From contig CAWINS010000081.1 of NCBI GenBank assembly GCA_963837335.1, positions 1 to 64,000 on the forward strand: DNA of 64,000 bases, in the 5' to 3' direction. How positions within the stretch are numbered: position 1 is the stretch's first letter; each line of letters opens with the position of its first letter. The notes under the pieces are model-generated. The model worked only from the letters and a program-made list of their open reading frames with translations, did no database searches and was not told the DNA's origin. Positions 16,168-23,322 of the stretch are shown here, in pieces. Made by a program: the position numbers and the translations under genes. This DNA comes from RYN-230 sp963837335 (lineage in GTDB: Bacteria > Actinomycetota > Actinomycetes > Streptosporangiales > Streptosporangiaceae).

Positions 16168-17295
16168 CTAGGTATTGCGGCCCCGGGCGTCCACCGGCCA
16201 GCGCTCGCTGACCTGCCCGTCCCGGACCACGTGCAGTTCGTTGACCAGGTTGACCGTGGTGCAGACGTGGTTGGGGATCACGACGACCCGGTCGCCCACC
16301 GCCGGCCGCGGGCCGGACCCGGTGGCGGCCACGGCGTGGTGCTCCCACAGCCCGGTGACCGTGGCCTCGGGGAACGCGGGCAGCAGCCCGTGCCCCGGAG
16401 TCCACGCCGGGCGGTCGTAGCCGAGCACCTTGGCCCCCGCGTCGAGGACGAACCGGTCCGGCGCCGGGGTGCTGACCACGGTGGCCAGCACGGACAGCGC
16501 CACCTCGTCCAGCGTGCAGCTACCCAGGATGACCTGCTGGGCGTCGTTGAACGCGTACACCCCGGGCCGCAGCTCGGTGACCGCGCCGCCACCCCGCTCA
16601 TCAGCGGCACGATGGCCGGGCTAGCACTGATGGCCGGGCCAGGCGCTGGGCGTGGACCCGCCGCTGCGTACCGGGCACGGCAGCCCCGCCGCGGCCAGGC
16701 TGTCCGCCGCGGCGGACAGCGCGGCGGCCTCGTCGGCCGCAGCCTGGGCGGGCATGCCGGGCGCGTAGCTGTGCCCGGGGAAGGTGAACACGCCGTCCAC
16801 GGCCAGGCCCGCCCGGGCCGCCCCGGTCGCGATCCGGCCCGCGTCGGCGGGAGCGACCCCGCTGCGCCGCAGCCCGCAGTCCACCTCGACCAGGACGCGC
16901 AGCTCGGCGTGCCCGCGGACGGCCTCGGCCAGCTGATGTACCGAGGCCAGTGAATCCACCCCGGCCATCAGCCGGGTCCGGCCCGCGAGCGCCCGCAGCC
17001 GGGGCGCCCGGCCGGTGTCAATCCAGAGCGGATACGCAACGAAAACCTCCGCCAGGCCGGCGTCCGCGAACGTCTCGGCTTCGCCCAGGGTGGCGACGGA
17101 AATCCCGGCCGCCCCGTGCCCGAGCTGGCGCCGGGCAATCTCGACGGACTTGTGCGTCTTCGCGTGCGGCCGCAGCGCGAGGCCGCGGCCCGCGGCGCGG
17201 CCGGCCATCGAGCGCAGGTTCTGGTCCAGGCGGCTCTCGTCCACCAGGACGGCGGGGGTCGCCGGCACCCCGCCGGGCGGCGCCCAGCTGCTCAC
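16168..17295 (-). pseudogene. D-threonine aldolase/D-serine dehydratase-like PLP enzyme, interrupted by an in-frame TAG
   Basis: The first part (GTG 17295 to 16621) is an alanine-racemase-like barrel: PATPAVLVDESRLDQNL, PLP lysine in LRPHAKTHKS, VEVDCGLRRSGV, FTFPGHSY and SGGSTPSA. The second part, in the same frame, has the C-terminal domain with VTELRPGVYAFNDAQQ and the metal-binding PNHVCTTVNL. They are separated by an amber codon at 16621-16623. The base sequence CCCGGCCATC occurs twice 18 bp apart here (sense strand), so an 18-bp duplication created the stop without shifting frame. Unless read through, no full enzyme is made. It follows the MhuD-like gene by 5 bp in one operon. Confidence 0.85.
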
Positions 17296-17300
17296 CTGGC

Positions 17301-17636
17301 TCAGCCGCGCGGGCCCGCGGAACCACCCGCGGGCTCGTAGGACCACAGCTCGCTGGACACCCCGACCGGCGGCGCGGCCTGGCCGCCTTCGCGCTCGGCC
17401 TGCGAGCGGTGCCCGTGCCCGAAAGCCGGCGAGTTCAGCCACGCCCGGAAGGACTCCTCGTCCCGCCACCGGGTCACCACCAGCCACGTGGTCCGCTCGT
17501 CGGTGGGCTTGAGCAGCTCGAATCCCTCGAACCCGTCCTGGTTGTCCACCGCGCCCGCCCGGGCCGCGAAGCGGCGGGCCAGTTCGTCACCGCTGTCCGC
17601 CGGCACGGTGATCGCGTTGATCTTGATAACCGTCAT
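17301..17636 (-). CDS. MhuD/HmoA-like haem-degrading monooxygenase (ABM fold)
   Basis: 111 residues from ATG 17636. Strong resemblance to M. tuberculosis MhuD: VIKINAITVPADSGDELARR, RAGAVDNQDGFEGFELLKP, WLVVTRWRDEESFRAW. Asn7 and Trp66 match MhuD's catalytic Asn7 and Trp66; His74/His76 sit where the haem ligand His75 is expected. MhuD-type enzymes open haem to mycobilin and release iron. The C-terminus is longer than needed (Ala/Gly/Pro tail). Upstream partner of the broken PLP enzyme. A general antibiotic-biosynthesis monooxygenase role cannot be excluded, but the residue pattern favours haem. Confidence 0.85.
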   Translation of the reverse strand: MTVIKINAITVPADSGDELARRFAARAGAVDNQDGFEGFELLKPTDERTTWLVVTRWRDEESFRAWLNSPAFGHGHRSQAEREGGQAAPPVGVSSELWSYEPAGGSAGPRG

Positions 17637-17733
17637 AGGCCCGATCATGCCAGCCCGCGCCGGGCCGGTGCGGGCGCGGGCGGGGTGCGGGGCGGCGCAG
17701 TCGTCCCCTGGCGGGGAGGACACTCGGGGGCCG

Positions 17734-17739
17734 TATCTT
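17734..17739 (+). promoter_or_regulatory. -10 box TATCTT for a leaderless corA transcript
   Basis: TATCTT ends 7 bases before ATG 17747, the spacing expected if transcription starts at the initiation codon. There is no purine-rich ribosome-binding site between them. Confidence 0.4.
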
Positions 17740-17746
17740 GTCCACC

Positions 17747-18718
17747 ATGGGGCGTACCCGCATGTACCGCAATGGGACCCTGGAAGACGAGGGGTTCCCC
17801 GTCGCCAAAGTGTCCGACTACCTCGCCGACCCGACCGCGGTCGTCTGGTTCGACCTGTGCGAGCCGACCGCGGACGACCTGTCCTCGATCAGCGAGGAAC
17901 TGGGGCTGCACCCGCTGGCCGTCGAGGACGCGGTGGCCGAGCACCAGCGCGCCAAGCTGGACCGCTACCAGTCCCACATCTTCGTCACCTCCTACGGGGT
18001 GAAGCTGAATCAGAACACTGGTGAGCTGGAGACCGACGAGATCGATGCGTTCGTCACCGACCGCGCGCTGGTCACCGTCCGGCGCAGCAAGGGCTTTGAC
18101 ATCGATGCGGTGGTCCGCCGCTGGGACGACTCACCCGACCTGGCTTCCTGCGGGGTGGGCTTCCTCCTCTACGGGCTGCTCGACTACGTGGTGGACACCC
18201 ATTTCGAGGCGGTCCAGTCGCTGGACACCGAGATCGAGTCGCTCGAGGACCAGTTGTTCAACGACGACCCGAAGGACAAGGACATGCAGCGGCGTACCTT
18301 CGAGCTGCGCAAGTCCCTGGTCCTGCTGCGGCGCGTGGTACTGCCCATGCGCGAGGTGCTCAACTCGCTGCTGCGCCGCGACCTGCACGTGGTGGACGGG
18401 GAGATCCTGCCCTACTTCCATGACATCTATGACCACGTGCTCCGGGCCACCGAATGGACCGAGTCCCTCCGCGACCTGGTCACGACCATCCTGGAGACGC
18501 ATCTCACGGTCCGCGGCAACCGGCTCAACGTGATCATGAAGCAAGTCACCAGCTGGGCCGCGATCATCGCAGTGCCGACTGCGGTCACCGGATTTTACGG
18601 GCAGAATGTGCCATATCCCGGTTTCGGCAAAGTGGAGGGCTTCTGGACCTCCACTGTCGTCATGGTTGGTATCTCCTTGAGCCTGTATGTGATCTTTCGG
18701 CGCAAAGACTGGCTGTAA
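17747..18718 (+). CDS. corA: CorA-family magnesium/cobalt channel
   Basis: 323 residues. A long acidic N-terminal cytoplasmic domain (VVWFDLCEPTADDLSSISEELGLHPLAVED), a long stalk helix, then two C-terminal transmembrane helices. The pore signature after helix 1, usually YGMNF/V, here reads FYGQNVPYPGF: Met is replaced by Gln, as in some actinobacterial homologues. The C-terminus YVIFRRKDWL is typical of the family. It forms a homopentameric Mg2+ channel. Monocistronic by position. An upstream in-frame TTG at 17738 is less likely than ATG 17747 because of the -10 box just before it. Confidence 0.92.
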   Translation: MGRTRMYRNGTLEDEGFPVAKVSDYLADPTAVVWFDLCEPTADDLSSISEELGLHPLAVEDAVAEHQRAKLDRYQSHIFVTSYGVKLNQNTGELETDEIDAFVTDRALVTVRRSKGFDIDAVVRRWDDSPDLASCGVGFLLYGLLDYVVDTHFEAVQSLDTEIESLEDQLFNDDPKDKDMQRRTFELRKSLVLLRRVVLPMREVLNSLLRRDLHVVDGEILPYFHDIYDHVLRATEWTESLRDLVTTILETHLTVRGNRLNVIMKQVTSWAAIIAVPTAVTGFYGQNVPYPGFGKVEGFWTSTVVMVGISLSLYVIFRRKDWL

Positions 18719-18935
18719 GCCACGTTTGCGCAGCTAGACCGGCATGTTCGCGGTACGGATATCACCCGCTGGGGACGGTTCGGGGGGCCGCTGCGTCGCA
18801 TAGGACAGGCGCAGGGACGGGACACGCCGGCAGGCGGGAACCGGGTATGTCGGAAATCCGTTACAGCGGGCAGGCCGGTGGGCGAGTGGGCGCCCTGCGG
18901 GCCTTTGGCAGGCATAGGGATCAAGGGAGCAGAAC
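18719..18935 (+). other. Leader region upstream of the L,D-transpeptidase gene
   Basis: About 215 bp without a gene between corA and the transpeptidase. Palindromic stretches are present but I could not fold it into any riboswitch I know; in particular the conserved blocks of the c-di-AMP (ydaO) riboswitch, sometimes found before actinobacterial wall genes, were not seen. Confidence 0.4.
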
Positions 18936-19282
18936 TTGCAGACTCCAGCGGGTGAGGCGGCTTCGGGCGGGGCGGCCCAGGACGGGCCTGCGCCGGACGG
19001 GCCTGCCCCGGACACGGCCACCGAGAGCCTGGCCGTCCAGGGCAGCGGGGCCCAGGCCAGCGAAGCCGCGGCCAGCGAGGCCCCAGGCCAGACGGGGCCC
19101 AGGCCAGCGAAGCCCAGGACGGCGAGGCTCAGGCCAGCGAGACTCTGGCCGGTGCGGCCCTGGCTGGCGAGACCCTGGCTGGCGAGGCCCAGGCCGGGGG
19201 CGCCTCGTCCGGGGACTCTGGGAGCGCGGCAGCCGGAGGGACGGCCGGGGGCACCGGAGCCGGCGGCTCACGGCGGACCAAG

Positions 19283-20413
19283 GTGGCCTGGCTGGCCGCG
19301 GCAGGCGTGGGTGTCCTCGTGATCGCGGGCGTGACCATCGGCGCGCTGAGCGCGGCCAGCCCCGCCGGGCACACGACCAACGTCTCGGACCGTCATTCCA
19401 GCGGCACCAGCGCCGGGACAGCTGCGCCGCTGCAGGTGGAGTCCGTGACCCAGGGCGGCGGGGTGACCGGCACCAACGGTGCTAGCCCGGTCCGGGTGAT
19501 GCTGTCCGCGCCGCTGGCCAGCAACTCCCCGATGCCGGTCCTGCACCCGGCCACCCCCGGCACCTGGGCGAAGGCGGGCACCACGCTGACGTTCACCCCC
19601 TCCGCGCCGTTCTGGCCGGGCACCCGGGTGCGCGTGACCCTGGCCGGCGGCGGCAGTGGCCTCCGCTCCGCCGCGGGCGGGGTCCTGGCCAAGACCACGA
19701 CCGAGCGGTTCAGCACCAAGCGCTGGTCCAGCCTGCGGCTCAAGCAGATGCTGGCCCAGATGGGCTACCTGCCGCTCAAGTGGAAGCCGCAGAACCCCAC
19801 CGCATTCCAGCCCGACAACGTGCCGACCGAACTGGCCGCCATGTACTCACCGCCGGCCGGGACCTTCACCTGGAAGAAGGGTTACCCGTCCATCCTGACC
19901 AGCTTCTGGGGCGGTCAGTCCAGCCTGATCATGCAGGGGGCGATCCGGGCCTTCCAGTCCAACCACGGCCTCACCATGACCGGCGTCATGACGCCCACCC
20001 TCTGGGGAGATGTGGTCCGGGCCGCCGCGTCGGGCAAGGCCAACCCCAGCGGCTACACCTACGCGCTGGCCAGTAAGGCGAGCCCGGAAACGCTGACCGT
20101 GTGGCACGACGGGCATGTCGTCCTGCACACGCTGGCCAACACCGGCATCCCGGCCGCGCCGACCGCGGACGGTACCTTCCCGGTCTACCAGCGCTACGCG
20201 TTCCAGATCATGCGGGGTACCAACCCGGACGGGTCGCACTACGCCGACCCGGTCGCCTGGGTGGCCTACTTCAACGGCGGTGACGCGGTGCACTACTTCC
20301 CGCGGGGCTTTTACGGCGCCCCGCAGAGCCTCGGCTGCGTCGAGCTGCCATACGCCCAGGCTCACTTCGTGTGGCCCTACCTGACTTACGGCTCCCTGGT
20401 CACCGTCCGCTAG
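19283..20413 (+). CDS. Membrane-anchored L,D-transpeptidase with Ig-like and peptidoglycan-binding domains
   Basis: Reading from GTG 19283: a transmembrane/signal segment at residues 2-27 (AWLAAAGVGVLVIAGVTIGAL), an Ig-like domain (about 45-145), a peptidoglycan-binding helix region with AIRAFQSNHGLTMTGVMTP near 215-235, and a YkuD catalytic domain from about 255 with the Cys motif SLGCVEL near residue 350 and upstream His in AVHYFPRGF. It makes 3-3 cross-links in peptidoglycan. An Ala/Glu/Gly-rich cytoplasmic N-terminus is encoded upstream: it opens at TTG 18936 in another frame and joins this frame near 19085 only after a one-base shift, so the true protein is probably about 115 residues longer. 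Confidence 0.85.
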   Translation: MAWLAAAGVGVLVIAGVTIGALSAASPAGHTTNVSDRHSSGTSAGTAAPLQVESVTQGGGVTGTNGASPVRVMLSAPLASNSPMPVLHPATPGTWAKAGTTLTFTPSAPFWPGTRVRVTLAGGGSGLRSAAGGVLAKTTTERFSTKRWSSLRLKQMLAQMGYLPLKWKPQNPTAFQPDNVPTELAAMYSPPAGTFTWKKGYPSILTSFWGGQSSLIMQGAIRAFQSNHGLTMTGVMTPTLWGDVVRAAASGKANPSGYTYALASKASPETLTVWHDGHVVLHTLANTGIPAAPTADGTFPVYQRYAFQIMRGTNPDGSHYADPVAWVAYFNGGDAVHYFPRGFYGAPQSLGCVELPYAQAHFVWPYLTYGSLVTVR

Positions 20414-20417
20414 TTCC

Positions 20418-20447
20418 GCGTCCGGCGGCCAGCCGGCCGCCAGACGC
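20418..20447 (+). terminator. Strong GC hairpin after the L,D-transpeptidase gene
   Basis: GCGTC and GGCGGCC on the left pair with GGCCGCC and GACGC on the right, with single-base bulges and an AGCC loop, starting 5 bp after the stop codon. There is no T-run, so it is a high-GC actinomycete-type terminator or mRNA-stabilising hairpin. Confidence 0.5.
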
Positions 20448-20573
20448 CGCTGGCCGGCCGCCAGGCACCGCCGGCCGGGCGGGCCGATATCGAGGCGCAG
20501 CCGCGTCCGCACCTCGATAGCATCGGAGTCTGGGGTAATGGCCCCACTCGCCGTTCTATCCAGGGAGCCCGCC

Positions 20574-22595
20574 GTGTCGGCCCAGCAGCTTCACATCACC
20601 CTCGCCGGACGCGAGCACGTGGTGGACGCGGGCACTACGGCCGGCGACGCGCTCCTGCCCGCCGGGCCCGCGGCCGGCCCCAGGACCACGGTGATCGCGG
20701 CCCGGGTCAACGGCGAACTGCGCGACCTGGCCGCGCCGCTGGCCGACGGCGACGCCGTCGAGCCGGTCGACGTGGGCAGCGACGACGGCCGGGCGATCAT
20801 GCGGCACTCCACCGCGCACGTGATGGCCCAGGCCGTCCAGGAACTGTTCCCCGAGGCCAAGCTGGGTATCGGGCCGCCGGTGGAGAACGGCTTCTACTAT
20901 GACTTCGACGTGGCGGCCCCGTTCAGCCCCGAGGACCTCAAGTCCATCGAGCAGCGGATGCGCCAGATCGTGAAGCAGGGCCAGCGCTTTTCCCGCCGCG
21001 AGGTCAGCGACGAGCAGGCCCGCAAGGAACTGGCTGGTGAGCCTTACAAGCTCGAGCTGATCGGGCTCAAGGGCGGCGCCGCCACGCCCGATGCGGGCTC
21101 CCCGACCGCACCGTCTGAGGTCAGCGTCGAGGAGGCCGTCGAGGTCGGCGGCAGCCAGCTGACCATCTACGACAACCTGGACCCGGCCACCGGCCAGGAA
21201 TGCTGGAAGGACCTGTGCCGCGGGCCGCACGTGCCCACCACCCGGCAGATCCCGGCGTTCAAGCTGATGCGCTCCAGCGGCGCCTACTGGCGGGGCAGCG
21301 AGAAGAACCCGCAGCTGCAGCGGATCTACGGCACCGCCTGGGAGTCGCGCGAGGCGCAGGACGAGTACCTCAAACTGCTCGCCGAGGCGGAGCGCCGCGA
21401 TCACCGGCGGCTGGGCGCCGAGCTGGACCTGTTCTCCTTCCCGACCGAGATTGGCTCCGGGCTGCCGGTCTTCCACCCCAAGGGCGCGATCATCCGCCGG
21501 GTGATGGAGGACTACGCACGCCGCCGCCACGAGGAAGCGGGTTACCAGTACGTCAACACCCCGCACCTGACCAAGGAAGAGCTGTTCCAGACCTCCGGGC
21601 ACCTCGGCTTCTACGCCGAGAGCATGTTCCCGCCCATGGAACTGGACGGGGCCCGGTACTACATGAAGCCGATGAACTGCCCGATGCACGTGCTCATCTA
21701 CTCCTCGCGCGGGCGGTCCTACCGGGAGCTGCCGCTCCGGCTGTTCGAGTTCGGCACCGTGTACCGCTACGAGAAGTCCGGCGTCGTGCACGGGCTGACC
21801 CGGGCCCGGGGCTTCACCCAGGACGACTCGCACATCTTCTGCACCCCCGAGCAGCTGGGCCCCGAGCTGGCCTCGCTGCTGGACTTCGTGGTCGGCCTGC
21901 TCCGGGACTTCGGATTGACGGAGTTCGAGGCCGAGCTGTCCACCCGGCCGGAGAAGTTCGTCGGCGAGCCCGCCGAGTGGGACGTGGCCGAGGCGGCGCT
22001 CAAGGCGGCCCTGGACGCCTCGGGCCTGCGGTACACGGTCGCCGAGGGTGAGGGCGCGTTCTACGCCCCGAAGATCGACGTGCACGTCAAGGACGCGATC
22101 GGGCGCCGCTGGCAGCTGTCCACCCTGCAGGTGGACTTCCAGGAGCCGGGCCGGTTCGGCATCGAGTACCAGGCTCCCGACGGTTCCCGGCAGCGCCCCT
22201 ACATGATCCACCGGGCCCTGTTCGGGTCCATCGAGCGGTTCTTCGGCATCCTGCTCGAGCACTACGCCGGGGCTTTCCCGCCCTGGCTCGCGCCGGTCCA
22301 GGTGGTCGGTATCCCGATCACCGACGGGCACGTGCCCTATCTGGAGAAGGTCGCGGCCCAGTTGCGTGAGCAGGGAATCCGGGTCGAGGTAGACACGAGC
22401 GACGACCGGATGCAGAAGAAGATCAGGAACGCGCAGCGGCAGAAGGTGCCGTACATGCTGCTGGCCGGGGACGAGGACGTGGCCAAGGGCGCGGTCTCGT
22501 TCCGCTTCCGCGACGGCGGGCAGCGCAACGGCGTCCCGATCGCCGATGCGATCGCCGAGATCGTCAGTGCCGTCGAGAAGCGCATCCAGGTCTGA
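20574..22595 (+). CDS. thrS: Threonyl-tRNA synthetase
   Basis: 673 residues from GTG 20574, chosen because AGGGAG lies 6 bases upstream and the TGS domain begins right after; ATG 20538 would add 12 residues. Order: TGS (1-65), editing/SAD domain (about 75-240, with HSTAHVMAQAV), class II catalytic core (about 260-560) with the zinc ligand Cys in MKPMNCPMH near 365-372 and motif 3 HRALFGSIERF, then the anticodon-binding domain. Charges tRNA-Thr. Followed after 8 bp by the HIT-family gene, as in M. tuberculosis thrS-Rv2613c. No T-box leader is visible. Confidence 0.97.
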   Translation: MSAQQLHITLAGREHVVDAGTTAGDALLPAGPAAGPRTTVIAARVNGELRDLAAPLADGDAVEPVDVGSDDGRAIMRHSTAHVMAQAVQELFPEAKLGIGPPVENGFYYDFDVAAPFSPEDLKSIEQRMRQIVKQGQRFSRREVSDEQARKELAGEPYKLELIGLKGGAATPDAGSPTAPSEVSVEEAVEVGGSQLTIYDNLDPATGQECWKDLCRGPHVPTTRQIPAFKLMRSSGAYWRGSEKNPQLQRIYGTAWESREAQDEYLKLLAEAERRDHRRLGAELDLFSFPTEIGSGLPVFHPKGAIIRRVMEDYARRRHEEAGYQYVNTPHLTKEELFQTSGHLGFYAESMFPPMELDGARYYMKPMNCPMHVLIYSSRGRSYRELPLRLFEFGTVYRYEKSGVVHGLTRARGFTQDDSHIFCTPEQLGPELASLLDFVVGLLRDFGLTEFEAELSTRPEKFVGEPAEWDVAEAALKAALDASGLRYTVAEGEGAFYAPKIDVHVKDAIGRRWQLSTLQVDFQEPGRFGIEYQAPDGSRQRPYMIHRALFGSIERFFGILLEHYAGAFPPWLAPVQVVGIPITDGHVPYLEKVAAQLREQGIRVEVDTSDDRMQKKIRNAQRQKVPYMLLAGDEDVAKGAVSFRFRDGGQRNGVPIADAIAEIVSAVEKRIQV

Positions 22596-22603
22596 GCAGC
22601 TCC

Positions 22604-23182
22604 ATGACCGAACCAGCCGCGCCCGAGACGGCGGCACCCGGGGTGCCCGTGCCTGAGATGCAGGACGGGGCCGGGATCCCCGACGGCTTCGCCCGGCTCT
22701 GGATGCCGCACCGGATGGCCTACATCAAGGGCGAGAACAAGCCGGCCAACCAGGAGGGCGACGGCTGCCCGTTCTGCCGGATCCCCTCGCTCAGCGACGA
22801 GGACGGCCTGATCGTGGCCCGCGGCGGGCTGGTCTACAGCATCCTCAACCTGTACCCCTACAACGCGGGGCACCTGATGGTGCTGCCCTACCGGCACGTG
22901 GCCGACTACACCGACCTGGACGAGGCGGAGACCGCGGAGCTGGCCGCCTTCACCAAGCGGGCCATGACCGCGCTGCGCACCGCCTCGGCCGCGCAGGGCT
23001 TCAACATCGGCATGAACATGGGGTCGGTGGCGGGCGCGGGCATCGCGGCGCACCTGCATCAGCACGTGGTGCCCCGGTGGGGCGGGGACACCAACTTCAT
23101 GCCCGTCGTCGGCCACACCCGCGTCCTCCCTCAGCTCCTGAAGGACACGCGCAAGCTGATCGCCGACGCCTGGCCTGACTAG
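22604..23182 (+). CDS. HIT-family protein, Ap4A phosphorylase-like
   Basis: 192 residues with the histidine triad HLHQH at residues 150-154 (catalytic His152 region) and the CPFC zinc-type pair at 55-58. The closest known relative by gene order and pattern is M. tuberculosis Rv2613c, an Ap4A phosphorylase; nucleotide phosphorylase or hydrolase activity follows from the family. Lies directly after thrS, consistent with clearing diadenosine polyphosphates made by aminoacyl-tRNA synthetases. Its stop codon TAG is the first base triplet of a dispersed GC-rich repeat. Confidence 0.93.
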   Translation: MTEPAAPETAAPGVPVPEMQDGAGIPDGFARLWMPHRMAYIKGENKPANQEGDGCPFCRIPSLSDEDGLIVARGGLVYSILNLYPYNAGHLMVLPYRHVADYTDLDEAETAELAAFTKRAMTALRTASAAQGFNIGMNMGSVAGAGIAAHLHQHVVPRWGGDTNFMPVVGHTRVLPQLLKDTRKLIADAWPD

Positions 23183-23269
23183 TCCGGGGGGCGACCCCCC
23201 TGGACCCCCCGCTCGCCGCTTCGCGCCGAACGCCGGGTCGGCGAGCACCCGCCTGCGGCGGGCCTCGCC
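23180..23269 (+). repeat. Dispersed GC-rich palindromic repeat, type A, copy 1
   Basis: Begins exactly at the HIT-gene stop codon with TAGTCCGGGGG, continues through a C-run/G-run palindrome (GGGGGGCGACCCCCC then GGACCCCCC) and ends with the hairpin GGCGAG-CAC-CCGCC-TGC-GGCGG-GC-CTCGCC. A second copy with the same start and end lies at 43326-43403 after relA. The hairpin may terminate transcription between HIT and the convergent EF-G-like gene. Confidence 0.85.
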
Positions 23270-23322
23270 TCCCCAGCGCGCGGTGCGGCTGGCTCCCGGT
23301 TGGCTCGCTCTCCCCGGACTAT

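Noticed and set aside
3796..17636. Specialised-metabolite cluster formed by cupin, SDR, ABC exporter, trpBA, ABM monooxygenase
   Set aside because: The genes lie on different strands in separate units, no core biosynthetic enzyme (PKS, NRPS, terpene synthase, RiPP) is present, and the monooxygenase fits MhuD better than polyketide tailoring.
18719..18935. A c-di-AMP (ydaO) riboswitch before the L,D-transpeptidase gene
   Set aside because: The conserved sequence blocks of that riboswitch could not be found; only general GC-rich pairing is present.
20448..20573. T-box leader for thrS
   Set aside because: No T-box sequence or antiterminator/terminator pair was seen, and the space between the hairpin and the start is too short.
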